Of a stretch of DNA of 64,000 nt, positions 36,602-44,523 are shown piece after piece (the first letter of the stretch is position 1; each line of letters opens with the position of its first letter). The stretch comes from Roseibium marinum (lineage in GTDB: Bacteria > Pseudomonadota > Alphaproteobacteria > Rhizobiales > Stappiaceae). The notes under the pieces were generated by a model that saw only the letters and a list, made by a program, of their open reading frames with translations, was not told where the DNA came from and did not search any database. The translations under genes and the position numbers were made by a program. The DNA lies in the NCBI RefSeq assembly GCF_002906165.1, contig NZ_PPCN01000003.1, positions 310,001 through 374,000 of the forward strand, written 5' to 3'.

Positions 36602-37218
36602 GCGGTCGGCTCCTTGTGCAGCGGATCTATCGCCAGACCCGTGCCGATCATGCTGTCGCGGGTGACAAGCGCGGCAAGGCCGTCTTCGCTCCAGCCGTCG
36701 GTTCCAAGCGGCCTTTGCGGGATGACCAGATAGCGGACCTCCGCGGTCGAGTCCCACACCCGGATATGCTTGCCTTGCGGCAGACGGACGCCGAATTCCT
36801 CCAGAACCCCGCGCGGATCGCTCACGGCGCGCGACCGGTAGGGCGCGGATTTGTACCACACCGGCGGAAGGCCAAGCACGGACCACGGGTAGCAGGAGCA
36901 CAGCGTGCAGACGACCATGTTGTGGGTTTCGTCGGTGTTCTCGACCGCCACCATATGTTCGCCCTGGCGCCCGGTGAAGCCGAACTCGGCAATCGCCGCC
37001 GTGGCATCCTCCAGCAGCCTGTCCCGGTACTCCGGGTCCACCCAGGTCCTGGCGACGACCGTCGCGCCGTTCTTCGGGCCGATCTTCGTCTCGTAGGTCT
37101 CGATCAGCGCCTCCAGAGCGGGCGGATCGATATAGCCCTTCTCGGTGAGCAGCGTCTCCAGTGCCCTGACCCGCAGCTCGATATCGGAAAGGTCTGAATG
37201 GTCGTGATCGTGTGACAT
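36598..37218 (-). CDS. nthA: Nitrile hydratase subunit alpha, cobalt type
   Basis: From ATG 37218 (MSHDHDHSD) the product has 206 residues. The metal-binding claw is [10 protein letters not shown] with C104, C107 and C109; T between the first two cysteines (CTLC rather than CSLC) marks the non-corrin cobalt class. Two of these cysteines should be oxidised to sulfinic and sulfenic acids. [20 protein letters not shown] and [15 protein letters not shown] are family motifs. The His/Asp-rich N-terminus may help metal handling (inference). No amidase or aldoxime dehydratase gene is adjacent, which is unusual for a full nitrile pathway. Confidence 0.96.
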   Translation of the reverse strand: MSHDHDHSDLSDIELRVRALETLLTEKGYIDPPALEALIETYETKIGPKNGATVVARTWVDPEYRDRLLEDATAAIAEFGFTGRQGEHMVAVENTDETHNMVVCTLCSCYPWSVLGLPPVWYKSAPYRSRAVSDPRGVLEEFGVRLPQGKHIRVWDSTAEVRYLVIPQRPLGTDGWSEDGLAALVTRDSMIGTGLAIDPLHKEPTA

Positions 37219-37374
37219 GGGAACTCCATTGGCGATCCTGTAGTTGATCCTAGAATGACATGGAGACAGCGCCAAGGGGCGTGTGGCCGCAATCGGAAAA
37301 TTTGCTCTGGGGGAATCTCCGCCAAGGCATTTTGCAATCGGCGCGGACACCGGCACACTTGCAAGAGAAGAAGA

Positions 37375-37890
37375 ATGACCTCGGAGGCAATGGTGAAAAT
37401 CGGGCTGGGCGGCGGGTGCCATTGGTGCACCGAAGCCGTCTTTCAGGCAGTTGCGGGCATTTCCAGGGTGGAACAGGGCTTCATCAGCTCCGATCCGCCT
37501 GAAGACAGCTGGTCGGAAGCCGTCATCGTCACCTTCGATCCGGCGGCGCTGCCTCTCGAGGTGCTGATCGAGATCCACCTGCGCACCCATTCCAGCACCT
37601 CTCACCACAAGATGCGCGGCAAGTACCGCAGCGCGGTCTATGTCTATGACGCTGGAACCGGCGTGAAAGTCGGTCGTGTGCTGCGCGCCCTGCAACGCGG
37701 CTTCGACGCCCCGCTGGCGACGAAGGTCCTGACCCTGACGGCCTTCAAGTCCTCCGACGAGCGTTTCCGCAATTACTACCTGAACGGCCCGGAGCGGCCT
37801 TTCTGCAAGACCTATATCGATCCCAAGCTGGCGCTGCTGAGGAAGGATTATTGCAGGGTTTTGCGGCATCAGGTCGAGGCGGCGGAATAA
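37375..37890 (+). CDS. Divergent peptide-methionine (S)-S-oxide reductase (MsrA) family protein
   Basis: From ATG 37375, after aagagaagaag, the product has 171 residues (166 if ATG 37390 after ggagg is used). [20 protein letters not shown] matches the MsrA active-site region GCFWC with F changed to [40 protein letters not shown] and the C-terminal [12 protein letters not shown] also align with the family. The usual GGxxxNPTY and TGHAE segments are missing, so substrate preference may differ. It is divergent from the nitrile hydratase operon with a 156-bp spacer. Confidence 0.8.
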   Translation: MTSEAMVKIGLGGGCHWCTEAVFQAVAGISRVEQGFISSDPPEDSWSEAVIVTFDPAALPLEVLIEIHLRTHSSTSHHKMRGKYRSAVYVYDAGTGVKVGRVLRALQRGFDAPLATKVLTLTAFKSSDERFRNYYLNGPERPFCKTYIDPKLALLRKDYCRVLRHQVEAAE

Positions 37891-37937
37891 CGCGTGATGC
37901 GGGGATGTTTGTTTCTTTGGCGTCGTTCTGACCTCGA

Positions 37938-38099
37938 CGTCATTCCGGACCAGTGAGGCCGAGCCGAACGCAGATCCGGAATCCAGACATATTTCGCGCT
38001 GAAAGCGCGGCTTGTTGAAAGAATTGAGTTCGCTGCGCTCACGCCGACATCTGGATTCCGGATTTGCGTGCACCTTGGGTGCACTTGTCAGGAATGACG
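37938..38099. repeat. 162-bp palindromic intergenic element
   Basis: The outer ends cgtcattcc (37938-37946) and ggaatgacg (38091-38099) are inverted; inside, atccggaatccagac (37973) pairs with the sequence atctggattccggat (38049-38063); the centre has CGCGCT-gaa-AGCGCG. The type, CGTCATTCCGG...CCGGAATCC, is a common dispersed palindrome in alphaproteobacteria as I recall. It separates the convergent MsrA-like and DUF3088 genes. Confidence 0.6.
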
Positions 38100-38121
38100 G
38101 GGGTCATTTATGCGCGGCGGC

Positions 38122-38427
38122 TCACGGATGCGGGTGGGGAAAGCCGTGGCGCGTGCTCAGGGCCTCCAGGATACCGTCCTTGTCATCGATGAACCCGCCC
38201 TCGGCCAAGACAAGGACCGGCAGGGACTGGTTTTCCTCGCCAAGAAGGTCGGCGATTTCGCGACGCGGTCTCGGCCAGGAGATCCGCCGGACTTCGATCC
38301 CGGCGGCAAGGCCAGGGAAGGAGGCGAGCACCCCTTCCAGCAGGGCGCAATGCCAGCAGTAGAAAGACTTGCCGGGATATGCCGGATCCTCGAAACCCGG
38401 CGCGAGGAGATAGAGTGTATCTTTCAT
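38122..38427 (-). CDS. DUF3088-like small thioredoxin-fold protein
   Basis: The product has 101 residues. YLLAPGFEDPAYPGKSFYCW followed by HC has a CWHC pair reminiscent of a thioredoxin CxxC, and VRRISWPRPRREIADLLGEE with NQSLPVLVL is the DUF3088 pattern. No activity has been assigned. It lies 38 bp after the deacetylase stop on the same strand and might be the last gene of the glycosyltransferase operon. Confidence 0.75.
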   Translation of the reverse strand: MKDTLYLLAPGFEDPAYPGKSFYCWHCALLEGVLASFPGLAAGIEVRRISWPRPRREIADLLGEENQSLPVLVLAEGGFIDDKDGILEALSTRHGFPHPHP

Positions 38428-38465
38428 TATGCTCCCAACTCCCCGTAAATAGCTGCGATATGCGA

Positions 38466-39233
38466 TCAGGCCAGACCGGCAAACAACCCTCTCACTCCCG
38501 GCCAGTCCGCCCCTTCATGATGCGCGGCGATGGCCAGAAACTCTTCCAGGAATTCAAAACAGCCCTCGTCATGGGCGAGATGATGCGTCAGCAGCCCCAG
38601 CGGCTCAGGCCCCGTGTTGCGGCGGCGGGTGAGCTGCAGGTCGAAGCGCAGGCGGGCGCTTTCCCAACCGATGAAACGCACGTTCTTTTTCCATTTCAGA
38701 ATGTCGACATGCGACTGGACCTGATGGGCACGCGGAAAATTGTGCCAGGTGAAGGTGGAAAGACCCGGCAGGCCGATCTCCGGCAGACGGCGGGAGATTT
38801 CCGCATCGATCCAGTTCCACGGCGGAACCATGGCGGGAATGAACTTGTCGCCGAACAGGGCTCCCAGCCGCGCCTTGCCATCTTTCAACTGTTCCATCAG
38901 CTCCTGTGGATCGCGGCGCGAACCGAGTTCGGCGGCCTTTTCACCGAGGTCCTTGCGCTGAAAGTTCCTGTGCTGCCAGCCGTGCTGCAGAACATGGGCA
39001 TGCGGCTCGTTGCAAAGCCGGTCGGCCAGCGCTTGGGTGGCGTCCTTCGGGATGACCGCAAGGGCGATATCGACACCGTGCCGGCTGGCAAGGCCGAGCA
39101 TGCGCTCAAGCGCCGGGGTCGGCTCAACCGCATCGTCGTCCCGCCACCAGAAGCGGACCTTGCGGTTTCGGTCCGCGAACCAGTCCAGATGGGCGGTCAG
39201 CTCGTCCCTGAAGCGTTCCAGTTCAATCGTCAT
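38466..39233 (-). CDS. Polysaccharide deacetylase-family protein
   Basis: The product has 255 residues. FWWRDDDAVEPTPALERML holds the DD pair typical of the NodB-like metal site, HVLQHGWQHRNF supplies the HxxxH ligands, and MVPPWNWID is the catalytic loop. The family removes N- or O-acetyl groups from polysaccharides. No signal peptide is visible, so a cytoplasmic substrate such as a lipid-linked precursor is likely. Its ATG overlaps the upstream glycosyltransferase stop by 4 bp. Confidence 0.85.
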   Translation of the reverse strand: MTIELERFRDELTAHLDWFADRNRKVRFWWRDDDAVEPTPALERMLGLASRHGVDIALAVIPKDATQALADRLCNEPHAHVLQHGWQHRNFQRKDLGEKAAELGSRRDPQELMEQLKDGKARLGALFGDKFIPAMVPPWNWIDAEISRRLPEIGLPGLSTFTWHNFPRAHQVQSHVDILKWKKNVRFIGWESARLRFDLQLTRRRNTGPEPLGLLTHHLAHDEGCFEFLEEFLAIAAHHEGADWPGVRGLFAGLA

Positions 39234-40384
39234 CCCTTGCGGGCCTCCAGATCTTCCAGAAGGATATCGGCGCTCTTTTCCGCCCCGCCAAGCATCACCC
39301 GGTGGTGGCTGCGAGGCAGGGCGAGCGCGTCGTCGATGGCGGCCGCCAGCCTCTCCGGGGTGAGGCCCGCTTCCGGCACGACGATAGCGCGGCCATGGCT
39401 TGCCAGCGCCTGCGCCCGCTGGCTCTGTTCCGTCTCGTTGGCCTGGGCAAACGGCACGAACACTGCCGGAACACCGGCAATCAGGATATCGAGCACGGTA
39501 TTGTAGCCGGCCTGGCTCACAGAAAGCCGCGCGCGTTTCAGCAGCTCGGGAAAATCCCCGCGGGCACGCTGCACGATCACGCCTTCGCCGGCGCTTCGTT
39601 GATAGATCGCAAAGGCGTCCGGCGACACATCGTGACCGATCAGGACCCGCCAGGGTGTGTCCTCCGCGCGTCTTGACAGCGGACGGGCGTCCAGGGCGGC
39701 CGACAGCAATCCTTCGGCGACCGCGCCTCCGCCGCAGGAGATGATCACCTCATCCTCGCCATCGCTTCCCTCCACAGCGGGGCGGGCGCCGCCGCCGACA
39801 TAGCCGGTGTAGCGCACGAGAGGCGCGACCCGGTCCGCGAAGGGAAAACTATCGGCGAGCTGAATGAAATCCGGATCGGAATGGATCAGGATGCGGTCGT
39901 AGTATTTGAGCGCCTGATCCGCCATCCAGGCCTCTTTCCACAGTTCCTTCTTGCGCACGAGAATGTCGCGGATGGAGGTGGAGATATGCGGCGGCCTCGC
40001 ACGGGCCCTGGCGCTTTCCAGAAGGGGTGTCAGCTCGAAATCCAGCTGGCGGCGGCCGAAGGGGTAGGTCTCCGTCAGCAGCAGATCGAAGTCCTTTGCT
40101 TCGAACGCTTGAATCGATGCTTTAACGCGGGCGGATTTCCAAGTTGCGTCAATAACTTCATTGTCCAAAGTAACAAGACGCTTGAAGGCCGCGTCCGGGC
40201 TCTTGCAGGCCGGAAGCTCGACGATTGCAAGTGGCCCCGTATCCAGCGTGGGCGGGATCCTGTTGCCGCTGGCGAGCGTCACCTCGACGCCTCTGGCGGC
40301 AAGCGCCTTGCCGATGCTTGCCGCCCGGACCACATGGCCGGTGCCCAGGAGATGCTGCACATGGATGAAGGCCTTGAAGCTCAT
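39230..40384 (-). CDS. MurG-like (GT28-type) glycosyltransferase
   Basis: The product has 384 residues with a GT-B fold. The N-terminal HVQHLLGTGHVVRAASIGKA is the acceptor-side loop (GTGHxxR), and the C-terminal half has IISCGGGAVAEGLL and the donor site LSVSQAGYNTVLDILIAGVP followed by PFAQANETEQSQRAQ, as in UDP-GlcNAc transferases. It resembles the other MurG-like protein of this operon (42814). The ATGA overlap with the GT4 gene upstream shows tight coupling. Confidence 0.85.
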   Translation of the reverse strand: MSFKAFIHVQHLLGTGHVVRAASIGKALAARGVEVTLASGNRIPPTLDTGPLAIVELPACKSPDAAFKRLVTLDNEVIDATWKSARVKASIQAFEAKDFDLLLTETYPFGRRQLDFELTPLLESARARARPPHISTSIRDILVRKKELWKEAWMADQALKYYDRILIHSDPDFIQLADSFPFADRVAPLVRYTGYVGGGARPAVEGSDGEDEVIISCGGGAVAEGLLSAALDARPLSRRAEDTPWRVLIGHDVSPDAFAIYQRSAGEGVIVQRARGDFPELLKRARLSVSQAGYNTVLDILIAGVPAVFVPFAQANETEQSQRAQALASHGRAIVVPEAGLTPERLAAAIDDALALPRSHHRVMLGGAEKSADILLEDLEARKG

Positions 40385-41508
40385 GGAACGGCAGTCTCCG
40401 CGCGCGCTTCGTAGGTTTGCACGGCCTTGCGGACAAAGGCATCGAGCCGCGCGGCACCGGCCTCAAGCGAATGGCGGCTCTCGATATGCCGGCTGGCGGC
40501 ATGCCCCAGGCGGTCGGCCAGGGAGGGGTCGTCAAGCACCCGCTCCAGATTGGCCGCGAAGCCGTCCGCATCGCCTTCCGCCGACAGGAGGCTGGTTTCT
40601 CCGTCGATGACGATATCGGGCACGCCGAACGTGTTCCCGGCGACAATGCCGATACCCGCGGCCTGGGCTTCCAGAAGGACAAGACCGTAGGCCTCGCGGA
40701 TGGCGGGCCAGACGAGCAGGTCATGGCGGGCGTAGTGGACGGCAATCCGGTCCTCGGGCAGAGCGCCCAGCCAGGCGACCTTTTCCGGCGGGAACAGCTT
40801 CAGAACATGATCGCTGTTGGGCCCGTCGCCGATGATCGTCAATTGCCAGGACCTGTCCCGCAATTGCGCCAGCGCCTCGGCCAGAACTTCGTAGGATCTG
40901 GTCTTGTCACCTTCGCGCATCATGCCGACAGCCAGCAGCTTCAAGGGGAGTGCCGCCAGCGGCTTGGCGACCTCGGAGGCACGCCGGTAAGGAGCCGTAT
41001 CCAGAAACGGCAGAAGCACCTCCAGACGATCGTCCGGAACGGCCGCGCTCAGGCACTGCGCGTCCGCGTTGTGGATCGCCGCAACCGCGTCGGCCCGCCG
41101 CAGCGCGGCATCGGCGGCGGCGAAACCGAAGGCCCAGTCGCCTTTTTTGCGCTTCGGGGCGCGGCTTGCCTCGACAATCGCATAGGGCAGGCCGAACCGG
41201 TCGGCCAGGGCAGGGCCGATCCAGTCCGGCGCCTTGTGATAGAGGTGATAGGTCAGAAACAGGTCCGGCCTGTAGCCGGTCCGTTGCCAGTCGCCGGCGA
41301 TCCGCTCCGCGTCCCGCAGGGCGTCCGCCTTCACGGCTCCCTGAATGTCGTCGCTCCCGTCCTTGCGCCAGGAGCGGAAAGTGCTGGCGACGGTGACCTC
41401 ATGCCCGGCCGCCTCCAGCGCCTTGACCATCAGGCGTCCCATCGTCCGGTCCCCGGAGGGCACGGGATGGTCCAGCGGTTTCATCGGAGCGGTAAAGGCG
41501 ATCTTCAT
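40381..41508 (-). CDS. Glycosyltransferase family 4 (GT-B)
   Basis: The product has 375 residues: MKIAFTAPMKPLDHPVPSGD (acceptor glycine loop), KLLAVGMMREGDKTRSYEVL, then WLGALPEDRIAVHYARHDLL and WPAIREAYGLVLLEAQAAGI with the retaining-enzyme EX7E motif (E..GLVLLEA). It transfers a sugar from a nucleotide donor with retention of configuration. It starts 39 bp after the preceding GT4 gene in the same operon. Confidence 0.88.
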   Translation of the reverse strand: MKIAFTAPMKPLDHPVPSGDRTMGRLMVKALEAAGHEVTVASTFRSWRKDGSDDIQGAVKADALRDAERIAGDWQRTGYRPDLFLTYHLYHKAPDWIGPALADRFGLPYAIVEASRAPKRKKGDWAFGFAAADAALRRADAVAAIHNADAQCLSAAVPDDRLEVLLPFLDTAPYRRASEVAKPLAALPLKLLAVGMMREGDKTRSYEVLAEALAQLRDRSWQLTIIGDGPNSDHVLKLFPPEKVAWLGALPEDRIAVHYARHDLLVWPAIREAYGLVLLEAQAAGIGIVAGNTFGVPDIVIDGETSLLSAEGDADGFAANLERVLDDPSLADRLGHAASRHIESRHSLEAGAARLDAFVRKAVQTYEARAETAVP

Positions 41509-41547
41509 GAGGATCCTTGTTGGAGCTTAACGTGTTAAAACGGCACC

Positions 41548-42768
41548 TCAGAGCACCTTACGGAATTTTTCCGCCAGACGGTCAAGCCCGGGATCGGTGG
41601 CAAAATCCTCACGGACCAGCCGGGAGGCCGCAAGGCCGAGCGCGTTGCGGCGCGCCGGGTCGCGGATGAGGCCCTCCATGGCCGCCGCAAGTTCCCCCGG
41701 CGCACCGGGGGCCACAAGCACGCCGGTCTCACCGTCCCTGATGAGTTCCGGAATGGCCGATACGCGTGTCGACAGACAGCAAAGGCCCATGGACTGGGCT
41801 TCCATCAGGACGTTGGGCAGCCCGTCCCGGTCACCTGATTTTGCCAGTTTGGACGGCAGGACGAAGAGATCGGCCCCCTGGCAGGTGGATATCACTTCCT
41901 CGCGCGGCTGCGCGCCGCGCCATGAGATGTTTTCAGACAGGCCCAGTCTGTCGGCTTCGGCTTTCAGGATATCCGACAGTTCACCACCGCCGATATGGGT
42001 GAAGTGCCAGTTGAGTTCGCCCGGCAGACGGGCGAGCGCTGCGAGAAGATCGTCATAGCCTTTCTTTTCCACCGCCCGGCCGACGGAAACGAGCCGGACC
42101 GGCTCCCCCGTGCCGTCCCGGCGGGACGGCGTTTGGGCGGGAAGCGGAAAGCCCGAAAAATCAAGGCCATGATAAAGCAGCTCGACCTTTTCCGGGTCGT
42201 CCGACAGGCTGTTCAGATGTTCGACGTTGACGCGCGTGCAGGTGACGCCCCAGGCCGCATCGTTGATCTTCGTTTTCAGATCCCATTCCGGACTGGTCCA
42301 GATATCCTTCGCATGCGCGGAAAAGGACCAGCCGCGCCCGGAAAGATGGGCCGCATAACGGGCGGCCGAGCAGGGTGTGTGCAGGTAATGGGTATAGATC
42401 CAGGAAATGTCGTCCGGAAGTTCGTGAGCGAAAACGCAGCCCTGCGCCCAGCGGCGGCGGCGGTCCGCGTTGGGCTGACGGGCAAGGTCCGCATCGAACA
42501 GCGTCCTGGCGGCTTCATAGGTCGGCTGTCTTTCGGCCCAGCGCCGGGCCCGCGCGACACGGGCCGGATCGTCCTTCACATATTCCGGCAGATACATTAC
42601 CTCGGCGGAAATCTGCCGGTGCAACTCGTGAATGAAAGGGTCGTAGGGCTTGCGCAGGGCGACGATCAGAATGCCGATGCCCCGCCGTTCCAGGCCGAGG
42701 ATCTCCTGGGCAATGAAGGTCTCGGACAGGCGCGGGTAGCCTTTGACCACAACGGCGATACGGGACAT
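41548..42768 (-). CDS. Glycosyltransferase family 4 (colanic-acid-type)
   Basis: The product has 406 residues. RIAVVVKGYPRLSETFIAQE is the hallmark N-terminus of WcaL/ExoL-like transferases. RLVSVGRAVEKKGYDDLLAA, WRGAQPREEVISTCQGADLF, VLPSKLAKSGDRDGLPNVLM and EAQSMGLCCLSTRVSAIPEL form the donor half with the EX7E motif. It probably adds a hexose to a lipid-linked glycan. It is the second gene of the leftward operon. Confidence 0.9.
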   Translation of the reverse strand: MSRIAVVVKGYPRLSETFIAQEILGLERRGIGILIVALRKPYDPFIHELHRQISAEVMYLPEYVKDDPARVARARRWAERQPTYEAARTLFDADLARQPNADRRRRWAQGCVFAHELPDDISWIYTHYLHTPCSAARYAAHLSGRGWSFSAHAKDIWTSPEWDLKTKINDAAWGVTCTRVNVEHLNSLSDDPEKVELLYHGLDFSGFPLPAQTPSRRDGTGEPVRLVSVGRAVEKKGYDDLLAALARLPGELNWHFTHIGGGELSDILKAEADRLGLSENISWRGAQPREEVISTCQGADLFVLPSKLAKSGDRDGLPNVLMEAQSMGLCCLSTRVSAIPELIRDGETGVLVAPGAPGELAAAMEGLIRDPARRNALGLAASRLVREDFATDPGLDRLAEKFRKVL

Positions 42769-42813
42769 CGATGGGCTCTTGACGCGGGAGTGTGAAGCGG
42801 CTGGTGCCGCCGG

Positions 42814-44031
42814 TTAGAAATTAACCAGTTTGCGGCCGTCAACGGCCAACTGTTCTTCGAAAATCTCGCCCACACGGGTGGTGATGACCTCAAGCCCGCC
42901 GAGAAGATTGTCGACGCCGGCGGAGGAGGGGGCTGCCATTCCGGGCAGTTCCGACAATGCCGTCGCCATCAGATCCGGTTCCGGGTAGCGATCGATCGGC
43001 AGGACCTTGAGCAGGCCGCTTTTTTCGGCCCGTTCGGCGCGGATAGCCTGTTCCCTGCGCGGGATCACGCGGGGCACCATCAGCGTCGGCTTGTCGAAGG
43101 ACAGGATCTCGCAGAAGGTATTGTAGCCCCCCATGCCGACAATCGCTGTGGCATGGGCGAGGTACGGTTCGATCTGCGGCGTGAAGCGGATGATCTCGAC
43201 GTCGCGCAAATGTTCCGCCCGCTCGCTGAACTGGGCCGTCGCGGCCGCCGGCATGAACGGACCGAGCACGATCAGAGCCGGAAACAGCGGTCTTTGCCGG
43301 GTTTCATAGGCGCGCATCACCCAGTCCACCATTTCAACGCCGTCGCCCCCTCCACCGGGGGTGACCAGAACATAGGGCTCTTCTCCGAAAGGCGTCGGCG
43401 GCGGGTCGTTCTTGACCGCATTCGGCAGGTCGCGCCGCAGGTAACCTGTGTAGCGCAGCTTGTCCGCGACGTTGTCGGGCAGGCTTATGCCTTCCAGTGG
43501 ATTGCAAATGTCTTGCGGCCCGTAGATCCAGATATCGTCGTAAAGATCCTTGAGCGCGGGGTAGACGTTCTTGCGGTCCCATTCTTCCTTGAGAACCGCG
43601 GGGTCGTCCATCACGTCGCGCAGACCGAGCACCAGCCGCGTGTCGGTCTCCTTGAGCGCCTCGAGCGTGCGCAGCACCTCGCCGCGCAGGCCAAGCGGCT
43701 CCTTGTCGACGATGAAGATGTCGGGCTCGAAGACTTTTGCCGTGTGTTCGATAATCGACGAGCGGATCGCCAGCGTCTGATCGATGTTGATATGCAGGGA
43801 AAGCGGCGTGTATTCGCCGTTGCGCAGCTTGATGACGCCGGGAATGCGGACGAAATCGACGCGGGACCGGAACTCGAAACTGCCGATGATCGGCGAGCCT
43901 GAAAGGATCAGCACGGACAGCGTATCGAAATCCCCGACAAGGGAATGAGCAATCGCGCGGCATCGCCGGAGATGGCCAAGTCCGAAGGAATCGTGGCTGT
44001 AGATCAGGATCTTCGGCGTCTTGGAACTCAT
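42814..44031 (-). CDS. MurG-like glycosyltransferase, first gene of the operon
   Basis: From ATG 44031 (after aggggcagt) the product has 405 residues. KILIYSHDSFGLGHLRRCRA has the GLGHxRR acceptor loop. VLVTPGGGGDGVEMVDWVMR and the donor site IVGMGGYNTFCEILSFDKPT followed by PRVIPRREQAIRAER fit a GT28-type enzyme. Paralogues of this type often sit in pairs in alphaproteobacterial glycan loci. It begins the five-gene operon 44031-38466. Confidence 0.85.
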   Translation of the reverse strand: MSSKTPKILIYSHDSFGLGHLRRCRAIAHSLVGDFDTLSVLILSGSPIIGSFEFRSRVDFVRIPGVIKLRNGEYTPLSLHINIDQTLAIRSSIIEHTAKVFEPDIFIVDKEPLGLRGEVLRTLEALKETDTRLVLGLRDVMDDPAVLKEEWDRKNVYPALKDLYDDIWIYGPQDICNPLEGISLPDNVADKLRYTGYLRRDLPNAVKNDPPPTPFGEEPYVLVTPGGGGDGVEMVDWVMRAYETRQRPLFPALIVLGPFMPAAATAQFSERAEHLRDVEIIRFTPQIEPYLAHATAIVGMGGYNTFCEILSFDKPTLMVPRVIPRREQAIRAERAEKSGLLKVLPIDRYPEPDLMATALSELPGMAAPSSAGVDNLLGGLEVITTRVGEIFEEQLAVDGRKLVNF

Positions 44032-44523
44032 ACTGCCCCTGGAATTGTAAAGCTTCCCCAAGCCACATACTTATTAGACAGGTCGAAAAGGTGCAACAAA
44101 CGACGACGCGCCGTCTGAACCGGAGCGCCATGCGGGCTCTTTTCGCTCAGGCGCAATGAGCTCGCGGGCCACGATGGTTTCCGCGCTTTGACGGAGGGGA
44201 GGTATCGCCCGGCGGGGATGCGGTAATGTTTCGGAATCCGCAAGGTACCCTGCCTTCTTGCGCTTCTTGTCCGGACGAAATCATTCATGTCGATTCAGCC
44301 TGCATTCGTAGGGATTGGCCGAAGGCCTTATGTCTCAAGTGATTGGCCTTTGTCACGTCCCGTTATGGCTTGACACGAAACTTTCGACAGGGAACGGTCT
44401 AATGACACTATCAAAGTGCTTGTGGCAAATGCTAATCCAGGCTGGCACATCGAATTGGGATCGTTAATATACCGGATATGATCTGCTTGCACATATTTGA
44501 TCCATGTCTGTTTGGATGACCTG
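44032..44523. promoter_or_regulatory. Divergent promoter region between glycosyltransferase operon and ABC/cNMP/MBL genes
   Basis: The 492-bp gap is AT-richer than its flanks and has no supported gene. A good -35 hexamer TTGACA lies at 44370-44375 on the plus strand, but no convincing -10 follows at 16-18 bp. Regulation of both operons presumably originates here. Confidence 0.35.

Noticed and set aside
44370-44403. Promoter with TTGACA at 44370
   Set aside because: No -10 at acceptable spacing; TCTAAT lies 22 bp away.
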